Origin: Gymnothorax reevesii
Taxonomy: Eukaryota > Chordata > Actinopteri > Anguilliformes > Muraenidae
Reading direction: 5' to 3'
Length of the DNA stretch: 64,000 bases
Assembly (NCBI GenBank): GCA_029721435.1
Contig: CM056592.1
Span: 37,769,611 to 37,833,610, forward strand
Shown: one piece after another, positions 23,611 through 34,084 of the stretch
Position numbering within the stretch: position 1 is the first letter of the stretch
Layout: the number at the start of each line of letters is the position of its first letter
Position numbers and translations under genes: made by a program
Notes under the pieces: generated by a model
Database searches by the model: none
Told to the model about the DNA's origin: nothing
What the model saw: the letters and a program-made list of their open reading frames with translations, nothing else

Positions 23611-23939
23611 TAAATAAAGGGAAATAAAACTTTTGTTGCTAAATACTGTAACTTTATGCTCTCTGAGAAAAAGTGAATAAGAAAATATTTTTACTTCAGT
23701 GTTTTGTGTAAAACACATCAGTGTGTTGCTGTTGATTTGAAAGTGTTTCAAAATTGTGCATGAGTGTATCATTTTGTTGCTAGAATTACTTTTTTAGAAG
23801 GTATTAGGTTTTTATTGTAGAGTTTCATTTTGACTTGAGGTGTTTTACAACAAGTGTTCTGTCTTATCTTGCTTGTGTGTAGAGTTTTGACACAGTGAGC
23901 CAAATTTTGCAAAATGTGTGTAAGCAATGTGCAAAAAGT

Positions 23940-24232
23940 GCAACATCAATGGACAATTCATCAATGTCATCCTCCCCTTTCCTAAACCCCATAGAGGAGT
24001 TTTTCTCAAGTTGGAGATGGAACGTTTATCAACGTTCAGCAACCCTATATCAGGGCTGATCTCCTGCCTGCCATGGAGTTGGCTTGTGGCGACATACATG
24101 AAGAATCGTGCCAAGGCTGGATACGACGCAAGAGCCTTCTTCCCCCGTTGCCTCAGAAGGGACAATATCGCTTGTGATGTGGATGAAGTCCTGTGGCCTG
24201 ACCCAGGCCAAAGGCGTGATGACGCTCAGTGA
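23940..24232 (+). pseudogene. Transposase of element A, catalytic exon, 3' part
   Basis: It resumes exactly after the end of element C. One frame reads SPFLNPIEEFFSSWRWNVYQ with the catalytic Glu in NPIEE, then a stop. After a shift, another frame carries the C-terminus GYDARAFFPRCLRRDNIACD followed by VDEVLWPD and DDAQ-stop. Element B ends FFQHCLDQEDIACDVDEARW and HDAQ-stop, so the two C-termini are homologous to the last residue. At least one frameshift and one stop disable it. Confidence 0.75.
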
Positions 24233-24611
24233 GCTTTTTTTTTTTTATGATTCCCCGCAATATTTTATTTTCTGATCTTAGATTTCGCCCATTTCATTTA
24301 CAGTTCTGCATTACAATGAATAAAAATTCCTCCAGGAGCGATTTGCCCTGCCCTGGACACTGTGTCTTCCATTGTCTGATTGTATTGTGTAATCACTGCT
24401 CAGCAAGATTTTCATTTTTACTGCTTTGAGAATGATTACATTAGTCTCCATTGAGACCATTGGTTGGTTTTGAAGTGCTTTGAGGTGATCAGTTTTGTAA
24501 AAAGAATTTAGGGTTTAAAGTATGTAGTTTGAAAAATGGGTTTTGTGTTCAGTTTTGAGAAAAATGTAAATAGTTTCAAAAAATGTGTTTTAGAAATTGT
24601 CAAAAACTGTA

Positions 24612-25432
24612 ATAGTAATATTATTTATAGATTTACATGAATGAATGTGAAAAAGAACTGTGACTTTGGGGCCATTTATAATTTTTAAATAAGACCATTG
24701 CACTATTTGGATTGATTGATACATAACATTACAAATCTTCCTTACAGACTAGAATAGCTCACTAGCTTCAGAACCGCAGTACTTGCTGGTTGCAAGTTTA
24801 CTGGCAGGTGATTCTGAACATCAAGACAGGGTTTTAAATAGGAAAATTTAAAATTCTACCTTGCTGTATTCCAGGAAACATTTTATTTGCCACTGTAAAA
24901 CAACAAATCAATATGCATATATAATAGGTTATGAACAGCTGGTCCATCAGTGGGGGCCTTTTGTAAACTCAAGCACATTTTAACCGAAAACATAATTTAA
25001 TTTAACGTCAGTCTTACGGCTTTCCGTGTTCCTCTCAAAATGAAAACAGCTTACTACATCAGGATTATCGTGGCCAAACAGCCGGTCAGTTTTTTTTTTT
25101 GCGTTTGAAAGCCTGAGGCTCCAATGTCAGTTAACTTTATTCTCGAAGCTTTTCCGCCTCTCCACTGCTTTCTGACATTTGTCTGATCTCGTAGTCGTCG
25201 AAACGCATTTGTAGACTGTTAGCGCAACTGGGGGACAAGCAAGGCCATTGGTCCAACTAACTTCCCAGCCCTGCCCGCTTAAACTTTTAGGACGAAAAGA
25301 ATAACATTAAATAAACTGTACATGGCTTAAGCCTTTGCATCGTTTTTTTTTTTTTTAATCATCTGCAAGAATCCAATTTTTCGGCATTTCCTATATCATA
25401 AAACAAATATATAAATAGATACTGAAAAATGG
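24612..25432. other. AT-rich non-coding stretch
   Basis: No gene recognised. Several poly-T runs. Confidence 0.4.
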
Positions 25433-25790
25433 CAAAGTGAGAGGTTTTACGAAATGAACCGAGGGCAAACTCCAGTAAAATGCAAAAGGAGGCTTTATTT
25501 CTGAAGGGGGAAACCCCCCAACAGAGCTGGCAACAGTACAAAGTCCGCAATCCAAAGTCAGAGTCCAAGGGGCAAAATCCAGAGTTATACACAGGGCACC
25601 AATCTCAAAAATCGTAGTCAGACAAAAGAGGACAAAAAACAAGAATGCGGCAAAAGTACAGGAATTAGGCAAAGCTCGATATCAAGGACGGTCCAGTCAG
25701 AAAGATAAATCACAATGAAACAAGGCGAGAGAAGCGTAGCACAGGTTACACGGAAGAACGATCTGACAAGAAAGTGAACCAAACAGACAT

Positions 25791-25798
25791 CTTATATA
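25791..25798 (-). promoter_or_regulatory. TATA box of LTR-like copy 1
   Basis: TATATAAG on the minus strand, roughly 300 bp before the AAATAAAG poly(A) signal of the same unit. Confidence 0.45.
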
Positions 25799-26097
25799 CA
25801 CATCTGGGGTAAACACATGACCTGGGAGAACAGGTTAAATCAATGGAGACAATGATCTGGGAGAGACACATGAGGAAATCATCTAAGTACATGAATTTGG
25901 CTTTAGCCAAAACGCAGACAGGGATCACAAGACAAACCTATGAACAGAACAGCTTCGGTCAAGGAGTACTAAAGTGTATAGATTAGAGAAAGGAAAGCAC
26001 AAAGTATTTGTGGAGACCCACAGAAAATCGCAGCAGAGATAATTAGGGAAAGGCACGGAGGCGGAGACTAGAACAGGGCGACTGCTGAGAGATCGTT

Positions 26098-26226
26098 AGT
26101 CAATTAGTAAGTGCAGCTTTACAATCCCGAGTGCTTGTTAGTAAGTTAGTCCAAATATACAGGGTAAGTGTTAGTTAGTAATTAGCAAAAACAATAAACT
26201 GTTAGTATGTGTTAGTAAGATAGTAA
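26098..26226 (-). repeat. Array of TTAGT/TTAGTAA words in U3 of LTR-like copy 1
   Basis: About nine TTAGT words in 130 bp, often as GTTAGTAAG. The corresponding part of copy 2 (33735-33825) keeps the same kind of array, which fits repeated factor-binding sites in an LTR enhancer. Confidence 0.5.
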
Positions 26227-26608
26227 AGAGAGAGGAAGGAAGAAAAAGAGAAACCCAAAAACCAATAAATCACCCGAATGAGTGGCATGCAAGACAAGGG
26301 ACCGTGAGCAAAGATACACACATGACAAGACAGGGGAGACGAAGTGCAAAGCATGGAAACATGGCATGGGAAATGAACATGGCAATGAAAACAAAACATG
26401 GCATGGAGACTAAGAAACTAAAACATGAAAAATAATAAAACATGAATCTAATTACCAATGCACAATACACAATCCTAGAATGGTCAGACATAAGCAATGG
26501 TCAAGAATGCGCAGGTCAGTCAAAACATGGCACTAGGCCAGGCACAGAACTAAACATGGGCATGAATCATGGAGCAAGGCATGGCAGAAACGGAATCACA
26601 ACACCAAG

Positions 26609-27193
26609 ATGCAAGATAACTGAAATAGTGAAGTAGAATAATAAAAAGTGGTTTATAAAGCATGTGTCACCGGTAAGTTCAAATTCAAAAAGTCTCAGGG
26701 AGAGCTCCTAGGAGATCCTAGGAGAGGAGTGCATTACCTATACTTTGATTTTCTCCATATGAAATTCCACTTCGAATTACCCAAAGCCTGCTGTTTGCTC
26801 GCCTTGAAGTGGGCTACCGGCCGTATGCAGTTGTGCCTTTTTTTCCCCTGAGGAGGGAGGGCTCAGAGATTTCATTGGGCCAGCCCTGTGTCAGCGTAGA
26901 AAATGAACTAATGGGCCACTTTCCGTGTTTTAAAGGCCGGCGGCGGTCGTTCAAAATCATTGATGTTATTCCAATTTTATAAACTATGATTGCATCGGCC
27001 AAAAATGTGCATCGACCCGCCGGGCATTGCCCAGTACACCAGATTACCGGTCCAGCGTTGATTCCAACTGGAATGGCGTGCAACTGTTAATCTTCTCAAT
27101 TTTTCCAGAATGTTCATGTGGTCTACAACCATTCAAGACGAGTCACATTTGTTCATAGTTCCCCACACCAGTTCACGATACTGGCTCTCATCA
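26609..27193. other. Non-coding stretch
   Basis: Nothing recognised. Confidence 0.4.
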
Positions 27194-27201
27194 GATTCAA
27201 T

Positions 27202-27739
27202 CAGGGGCGTAGATTTAACTGGGAGTTGCGGGGGACAGAGACACGGCCTTTGTGACAATTAGTCCTGTCCATTATTCTATCATTTTCCCTCATCAACACG
27301 TTTTCCAATTATCGTAATTGGAAACTGAAGACACGGTTCCTCTCCATATGTGATCTAACATCATCCAGCGATGATACGGTGGGGTAAATTAAGTTCAGAA
27401 AATTAATTCACTGCTCGCCTGTGAGTCGACGGGTAAGCAATTTTGAAAAACGTTGATTTAAACACAGCAAATACGCATCCTGATGACCGATTGCCGTCTT
27501 ACTTAATCGGAGAGAACAAGCAGCACCTGTTCATTATGGACTGCAAAAAGTTAAGTGTTGCATCAACACTTAAAGAGTAGAGTTAAATCGCATATGGAGA
27601 GGAACCGTGTCTTCAGTTGCCAATTACGATAATTGGAGAACGCGTTGATGAGGGAAAATGATTGAGAACTGGCCAGGACTAATTGTCATAAAGACCGTGT
27701 CTCCGTCCCCCGCAACTCCCAGTTAAATCTACGCCCCTG
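27202..27739. mobile_element. hAT-type MITE with 158-bp terminal inverted repeats
   Basis: Left arm 27202-27359 and right arm 27582-27739 are inverted copies, both opening CAGGGGCGTAGATTTAACTG. The flanks GATTCAAT (27194-27201) and GATACAAT (27740-27747) match at 7 of 8 bases, the 8-bp duplication expected of hAT. The middle contains a perfect 10-bp hairpin (TTAAGTGTTG, 27551-27560, with 27564-27573). There is no coding sequence. The subterminal block (TTAGTCCTG, CCAATTATCGTA, GAAGACACGG, TCTCC) is shared with 38994-39749. Confidence 0.85.
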
Positions 27740-27747
27740 GATACAAT

Positions 27748-29707
27748 GATTTGGTGCTTGGCTCTCACATACTGAGCCATTACATTATCAGCAATAAAAA
27801 TGAATAAATTGTAATAATAATAATAATAATAAACACCTTGCACGCCTGCCAGACTTTTCTTGCCTCTGACTGTCTTTAATCCAGCCCAATACTCACCCAC
27901 GTTCCTTCATTTACACATCATTCACCCTGTCTGCTTGATGGTGGAATCAGCTTCCCTTTTCAGTCAGAACTGGAGATATTCTGCCCATATTCCAACACAG
28001 ACTGAGCACTCACCTCTTCAGACTCCATTATGACTCCCACGATGCCCTTTTGCTAAATACTTAATGACTCATGGGAGACCGCTCTAGCTCTGTGTCCAGC
28101 AATCTGTGTGTCTTTGCCAACTTTCCACTGACATTTTCTTTCTTTCTTTCTTTTTTTTACAAAGTTCATTGTCTTTCCCACAAGCAAAAAGTTAAATACA
28201 GCTGTTGATGATAAACAACCTTCTTTTCATCCCATGTTTATCTAGTTTGACGGTGTTAGATAGTGACTGAGTGACATGTATACGTAGATCTTCTGAGTGC
28301 TAAATTAAAATCTTTTTATTAAATTTCCCTGGCAATCAAACAGATGAGTAAAAGCTGTGTGCAAACACAGGAGTGGTGCCCGCAGGTAGAGATCTTCACA
28401 TCGGTTTTACTACCTGTAATGCTGTAATGATGCTAATGATAATGATAATGATGCTGCCTGTTTATGCTGTAATGAAGTAGCGGCCTTGCGTACTTGTAAA
28501 ATCTATGTCATTTACATTACACATGCAAAGCAGCACACAGGGTTGTGCACCTTCGTTTTGTTTTGTTCTGACGTCTGAAGGTATGTCAAAGAGTTTGCCA
28601 CCTTGAATACAACTTTCTACATGTAAAGTACAACACCTTATTAGCACTTTTTATGTTTGATTTCTTCTGTAGGCATAAAAATATCAGCATAAATGTGCTT
28701 TGTCAGTTCAGGTAAATTATAGTCACGGTGCTGAAATGAAATGCGGTAGATAATTGAAAGGAAAATGAACACCTTAATTGCTTGTCATTTACATTCAAAA
28801 ATGTGAATTTGTCATGAATATAAAATATGTTTCAGTACGTTCCTGAGGGGATATATGATATTAAGAACAATTGGGATTCAGTAGATTTCCTTTTTGAAAG
28901 TTTTCAATCTCAAATAATAATATTCAAATTTGCTGATTATGATTCGGAACAGAGAGTTGGTGACACAATTATGTGAAAGTTACTTGATTGACCCACGGAT
29001 GCGCAATTAGCTGATGCTGAAATTTATGTAAAATTCATGTGTTGCTGTGTTGCTCGTAAGTGAGAAGTTTCAGACAGATGAAAAATCCATGATCAGAAGA
29101 CATAAATGATGAATTTATCATTATTTGTTGTTATTGTTAAAAATTTTTTTAAATTAATAATAGGCCTTGCTGTGTTGAATACTAGGTTGCCTTTTGCATC
29201 CAGTGGCCCTGAGTAACAAGACTTCAATGCAGTAAATTAATCATCAAACACCTTCATATTTGCAAAGTCCCAAAACACACAAAGTAAAAGGTGTCTCAGT
29301 GGCACAGCTCGTAAAGGCCTACATACTTGATGGGAATACGGTCACTGACCTTTGCCTCGATCTCTTCTTTCTGTCTTACCCTCTTGTGCAAATGAATTGA
29401 AACAAGCAGCAATTTTTAATCCTGACTCCTGTTCTCAAACAAAAACCTGCCTCTCTGTCTTTCTATATTTCTTTCAGTGGCACAAAATGAAAGTGTAGAG
29501 GAAATCTCATAATATTCGTGGGGTGCGTGATATAAAAATTGTGCATGTGCAGGAATTACATCAATCGGTATTGCACCACGTTTCCTGCTTATTTGTGTTT
29601 TTTTTAGTTTCCCAGGCGAGTAAATTGCGAATCTGAAGTTGTATGTAATGGATTAGCCCTCGAGAAAGCACACGAAGATCGTGACTTGGCACGATCAGCA
29701 CATCACA
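27748..29707. other. Non-coding stretch with simple repeats
   Basis: A (TAA)n run lies at about 27811-27832 and a (CTTT)n run at about 28136-28158. No gene recognised. Confidence 0.4.
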
Positions 29708-29830
29708 TGAGGTACGGTTTCGCAAGAGACAGAAATCCAAAAAATGTATGCCTTTATTGGAGTCCGAATCAAAGCCAAAAAACACAGGAACTGCCATGCC
29801 ACAACATAGATATAGCAAGTAAGCATGTAC
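29708..29830 (-). repeat. Fragment of the LTR-like family
   Basis: It starts TGAGGTACGG and continues GACAGAAATCCAAAAAATGT and GAATCAAAGCCAAAAAACAC. This parallels the first 120 bases of 32959-34079 (TGAGGTACAG, GACACAGAAATCCAGAAAAC, GAGTCAAAGCCAAAAAACGC). Only the U5/R end (minus orientation) remains. Confidence 0.6.
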
Positions 29831-30111
29831 ATTTGACGTCAGTCTTTCAGTCTGAAAAATTGAGGAGGTCATATTATGTATTATCATTAAAACAATATGA
29901 TTCATAATATAAGTCCAGGTAAAATTTGAAAAAAAAAATCCATAATTTTTCTTTTTCACAGCTTGTTACAATAAATTTGGGTCCATCTCTCAGTTTCATT
30001 CTTTGAGTTGCTAGATGCTGGATTGCAATTTATATGATTTTTGCCACGAACCAGCCAGTATTTCCCCTTGGAAACTTTCATCTCGTGAAACATAACCTTT
30101 AACGACAATAA
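29831..30111. other. Non-coding stretch
   Basis: Nothing recognised. Confidence 0.35.
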
Positions 30112-30372
30112 CTGGTGGGGGCCTTCCTCTGTATTTAGTTAATTCAAGCTCCCAAACCTTTTCAGGATTCCAGGATTTGGACCACGTTCAAATTAACCCT
30201 GTGCAAATCTGCTCCTCCGTCCATTTTTTTCAAGTAGGAACGAGCATCCAGTCTTTCTATGGTCATCAGGATTGGACCCAAGCTCCCCATAAGCTACTCC
30301 ACCCTCTTGTGGGACAGTTCAGCTCTGGCAAAGAGTGAACTCCATCTGGCAGTCATCCTAGATAGGAAAGAA
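30112..30372 (+). repeat. Dispersed repeat, copy 2 (partner at 15058-15330)
   Basis: It shares CCTTCCT-TGTATTTAGTTAAT, CCAAACCTTTTCAGGATT, TCATCAGGATTGGACC and GGGACAGTTCAGCTCTGGC with copy 1 in the same order and orientation. Confidence 0.55.
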
Positions 30373-31941
30373 TCCCATCTTAGATCCCATGTTTTGCAGA
30401 AATGCATAATTAACATAAACTCTGCTGGGTTTCACTAGATATCATTAAATTCCAGCGCATTCCTAAATTTTCTGCGGTATCCAGCATGCTATTTCGTAAT
30501 CTATGGGATGTCATACAATTCAAAAGCCTTCCCCAACCAGAGGCTGCCCACGTGTGACCCAACTCGCTACACGCTACCGAGTTGGACGTAGTGCGCGACC
30601 CAACTCTTGTCCAGTCGGGTTTAACGGCCGAGCCAACTCTGCAGAAACAATCAATATCAGCATAGCATACGTGTCAACTTATAAGGAATGCCCATGAGGT
30701 ATATGGCTTTTCCTCCATTTTCACTGCGTATGGATGTAAAAATGTAAAAATAAAGGTATATGGATTTTTTATCAAGACACTTTGTTCTATATAATTATGA
30801 GAGGTTATTAATTTTGCCAATGATGAAAAAGCACACGAACACACATCATGGTAAACAATCAACAGCCACCGGCACAATTTACCATTGGCTATAGAGGGCC
30901 ACTTTTCAGTGCCTCTGCTCCACATTCATGCTGACAACAGAGTGTATAAAAGAAGGTACAGTCTGCACAACCGCCGTAAGTATCTGTTGCAAACAAATTC
31001 AGAAGAGCTTGGTTCCTGAGGCTGCACAACATTGGCTTTCACTGGACGTCGCCCTTCTCCCTCAGGACTGACAAGTGGAATGATAGTATATGGAAATGAG
31101 ATTGGCGATTTGAGTCAAGATTTTCACTGAAAGGAAGGGAATTGAGGATCCTTGACATGCCCTAATGTAACATCGGCTCATGGGTGCCAATTTTCATGGT
31201 CCCTAAACGTTTCCCAAAAGCAGCTTGTCCATTCACAGTCAGTGATTCCAACTATATAAGTTACCTCTATGCTTTTGGGAAATGCACCGCTGGATGAGGC
31301 TTTGAGGTTTTACTTCATACAAGAGTAGAAAGCTTTTTTTTAAGCTTTAAAACATACTTTCACGCATTTTCACAATGCATTTATAATTTCACATATGAAA
31401 AAAAAGGTTATATTCAATAAAATACTTTTTTTTTTTTTTAATCCTGCAGATTTTAAAGAATTATACAACTCTTTCCTGAAGGTAATTCGGATGGGAACCC
31501 AAAGAGTTAGACATATGGCAAAGCAAAAGACGAAACAACTATGCGTATAGACACAGAGTTGTTCAATGGTCTCACTGGAAGTCCGGTTTCTCCTCGACTG
31601 CAACGTATGCTATAGCGAGTTGCAGAAGAGCTCGGATGACGTTAAAACATGATAGATGCTTTTGATTTTTTTTTTAGTTTTACCGTTTCACTGTGCTGTC
31701 AACACCAGCTGAGGCTTCAAAAGAAATATTTCTTGCTGTGGCTTTCGTTTGAATATTTGCCAGATTTTATTACTTATATTGGTCTCTGGAACAGGTGTAC
31801 TTGGTGGTGGTGGTGGAGGTGGTTATTTGAATGATGATGGTGACAAGGACGACGATGATGAAGATGATATTGCAGTGTCTTTTCACGTTAAGATTTTGTT
31901 GTGTTATTACATTATTATTATAACACAGCAACAGCAAGGGA
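30373..31941. other. Non-coding stretch with GGT/GAT simple repeat
   Basis: At 31801-31870 a (TGG)n run passes into GATGAT-rich sequence. The Gly/Asp-rich open frame there is low complexity and not a gene. Confidence 0.4.
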
Positions 31942-32226
31942 TGACAGACACAGTTTTAAAAACTTAACCACATTTAATTAACAAAGAAAATAACAAATAA
32001 CTACTCCACTATCTACAACTAAATGACCAAGATTGATTACAAGAAAAAAAGAGAAATATTTACAGTTTCCTGGTGATGTGCTGGGTGAGGAAAAAAAAAA
32101 AAGCACAAACACAGGCAAAAATCCACAAAAGAAACTTCACAGGTCTTGAACAGAAATGACAGGTCTGGTCACACGTATCCTTCTTCTTGCAATTTCTCCT
32201 ACTACTTTACTGTCTCAATTCTTTTC

Positions 32227-32234
32227 CTTATATA
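32227..32234 (-). promoter_or_regulatory. TATA box TATATAAG
   Basis: A good TATA match on the minus strand, 12 bp downstream of a CACCC-type box and about 50 bp downstream of the p53-type cluster. Confidence 0.5.
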
Positions 32235-32284
32235 CTCTTTTGCAGACCCCACCCACATTTAGACCTCTTTTTTTTACTTTTCGG

Positions 32285-32316
32285 GGACTTGCCCCAGACA
32301 TGTCCAGGACATGTCT
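32285..32316 (-). promoter_or_regulatory. Three adjacent p53-type half-sites
   Basis: Plus-strand decamers GGACTTGCCC (32285-32294), AGACATGTCC (32296-32305) and GGACATGTCT (32307-32316) each fit RRRCWWGYYY at all ten positions, with one base between neighbours. Two have the preferred CATG core. A p53-family response element is two such decamers with 0-13 bp between, so this is a full element plus a third half-site on the same helical face. The motif is palindromic and therefore strandless; the minus label follows the promoter. Confidence 0.6.
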
Positions 32317-32390
32317 AAACATAGCTCCAGTCTGAGCTGAAAAAAAAAGGGTAAATACTGCCATCCAGTGGCCTATATTCACATTACAGT

Positions 32391-32953
32391 TGATATTTAA
32401 GATTTTCTCAATAATTCTTCTTGCCATACTTTAAACCTTTTAACTAAGTTTTCTGGATAGAGGAGTAAAACCTCGTATTTGCAGAGCTAACTTCCTTCTA
32501 CTGTAATTAAATATTAAAATATTAAATAAAATGGGATGAAGAGGGAAGGAGGTTGGGAGGAAAGATCAGTATTTTCCGGTCTTTGAAGTGTAAACATCAT
32601 AAATATCCCAGATGCATTGTTTATGGCACCCGTCTTCATTTCCAAAATAAATATGCATTCAGGAATTAGGTCACTTAACCATCTGAAAATGCAGATAATT
32701 CAGATCCACTTCGTTCTTTATTTTCAAATGCTGTCTATTCAAACATTAGTCGCATATCAAAGCTGTTACTGCCATATACTAGCACAAATGAATATCACCC
32801 AACATCTGCTTCAGCTTAAAGCAAGCTAAATTTACCATTTTGATGTTACATCAAGTGTTTTACATTATCATTAATGGCAATAACCAGAAAAGTAATGAAT
32901 CAAAGTGATATGAGAATTCTGCTAATAATCTTCGCCTCAAATGCCCAGGGTGC
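32391..32953. other. AT-rich non-coding stretch
   Basis: Nothing recognised. Confidence 0.4.
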
Positions 32954-32958
32954 ACGCC

Positions 32959-34079
32959 TGTGAGGTACAGTTCAGGAAACACACGCGAGACACAGAAATC
33001 CAGAAAACGTTTGCCTTTAATGAGGTCCGAGTCAAAGCCAAAAAACGCAAGAATTGCCAAGCCACAATAAGAAATCCAAAAACAGTGTCGACTTGACAGG
33101 CAGGGGTCAGAACCAGTAAGACAGATGAGCAGAGGTACAAAAACGGTAGGCAAAAAGTCGTAGTCGATGAACAAAACTAAGGGTCATACACAGGGCATCC
33201 AAACACAGAAATCGTGGTCATACAAAAAGACAAAACTGTAAAAAAAGTCAATGGCCAGAATTATTGTCGGACAAACCAGTAGAAGAAAAACAATACTCAA
33301 TGGCGTACAAGGCGCTCTGCACAATGAAATATTGATCAACGTTCTGACAAGGAGCTGGCTGTGAAAAGACTGCTTAAATAGACGGGAGGGAAGTCACATG
33401 CGTTGCAGGGAACAGGTGAGCTGGATCAGACTAATTACAACAGGAGAATGACATGAGGGAAACCCTAACCACAAAAATTGGCAAAAGCCAAGATACGGAT
33501 GGGAATCACACAGACAGCCTATGGCATTTACACAGCTCCGGTCAAAGAGTTCGAGGTGCACAGATAATGAGTGCAGGGAAGTAATTAAGCACGTGTGAGA
33601 GATTCTCGCTGAAACTCAGGGGAAGACAGGAACAGCTGAGCAAGAGGCGGAGTTTAGAACAGGGCGATTGGTGAGAGGGAATTAGTCTAAATTACTAGCG
33701 GTGCAACTTGACTGTTTAAACCGGAGTGGTCGTTGGTAAGTTAGTAATCTATATACATGGATTAGTTGGGTTAGTAGACTATGATACAAAATACAAATGT
33801 TAGTTTTGTTAGTAATCACAACAGTTTGTTGCAGGAAGTAAACGAGAATCGAAGGAGTATATTAAACACCGGAATTCATTTAAATAATCGAAGTCAGTGG
33901 GCACGCAAACAGGGAAGACGGACTGAACCAACTAGATCACAAAACAGGGGAGACAAGTGCAATGGAACTGAGACATGGAATGAACTAAAAACCTGAGTAT
34001 GTCCAAAAAGAATAAATAAAAGACAAAATCAGGAACACTGGACGTGAACATAAACATGACAGAAACCAAAACCATGACA
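32959..34079 (-). mobile_element. LTR-like unit, copy 2, minus orientation
   Basis: TGTGAGGTAC at the left and ACCATGACA at the right give TG...CA termini. The flanks ACGCC (32954-32958) and ATGCC (34080-34084) match at 4 of 5 bases. On the minus strand there is a TATTTAAG box near 33373-33380 and an ATTAAAGG poly(A)-like signal near 33020. It is homologous over its length to copy 1 and, at one end, to 29708-29830. The flanks differ from those of copy 1, so each unit has its own insertion site. Confidence 0.6.
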
Positions 34080-34084
34080 ATGCC

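Larger units (their letters stand above)
20192..23939. mobile_element. Element C, middle layer, inserted in the transposase of A
   Basis: Left terminus 20192-20214 (CAGTTTTTGCCAACTGCTTA, then CAC) pairs with the right terminus 23918-23939. The reverse complement of the right end, ACTTTTTGCACATTGCTTAC, then AC, shows 18 of 22 matches. It sits exactly in the codons after REWF of copy A. Apart from element B inside it and an LTR-like block, C holds no coding sequence, so it was probably non-autonomous. The left flank is TA; the right flank has drifted. Confidence 0.65.
19137..24609 (+). mobile_element. IS630/Tc1-type element A, outermost of a three-layer nest
   Basis: Left terminus 19137-19159 (GTTTTTCACAACTGCTAAAA, then CAC) matches the reverse complement of the right terminus 24585-24609 (GTTTTTGACAATTTCTAAAA, then CAC) with three mismatches. 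TA flanks both ends (19135-19136 and 24610-24611), the target duplication expected of the IS630-Tc1-mariner superfamily. The left end lacks the first CA seen in its relatives. Without the nested DNA, A would be about 1.7 kb. Its transposase is split at 20190/23940 by element C. A is the oldest layer because it is the one interrupted. Confidence 0.75.
25438..26603 (-). mobile_element. LTR-like unit, copy 1, minus orientation
   Basis: It begins TGAGAGGT and ends ATCACAACA, giving TG...CA termini, with imperfect 5-bp flanks CAAAG (25433-25437) and CCAAG (26604-26608). On the minus strand it has a U3-like region with many TTACTAAC words, TATATAAG at 25791-25798 and AAATAAAG near 25490. It is homologous along its length to 32959-34079. 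No gag, pol or env sequence is attached, so it reads as a solo LTR or a terminal-only unit. Confidence 0.6.
31942..32390 (-). other. Compact minus-strand promoter/poly(A) unit, probably LTR-derived
   Basis: Read on the minus strand, about 450 bp holds in order three p53-type decamers (32316 down to 32285), a T-rich tract, a GTGGGTGGGG CACCC-type box (32246-32256), TATATAAG (32234-32227), about 260 bp of transcribed-looking sequence, and an ATTAAA poly(A) signal near 31968. The layout and size resemble an LTR (U3, R, short U5), with possible termini TGACAGACAC at 31942 and CATTACA near 32390. I could not find a matching target duplication, so LTR origin is an inference. A short lncRNA promoter is the alternative. 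Confidence 0.45.

Noticed and set aside
23277..23627. 116-codon plus-strand frame with hydrophobic stretches
   Set aside because: It lies inside the LTR-like block between TATA and AATAAA; the composition (Cys, Val, Ser) reflects T-rich DNA and no family is recognised.
31801..31870. Gly- then Asp-rich reading frame
   Set aside because: Direct product of a TGG/GAT simple repeat.
25438..34079. Two LTR-like units in the same orientation, taken as the ends of one full-length retroelement
   Set aside because: The 6.3 kb between them holds a hAT MITE, another fragment of the same LTR family and no gag/pol motifs. The two units are clearly diverged and each has its own flanking short repeat.
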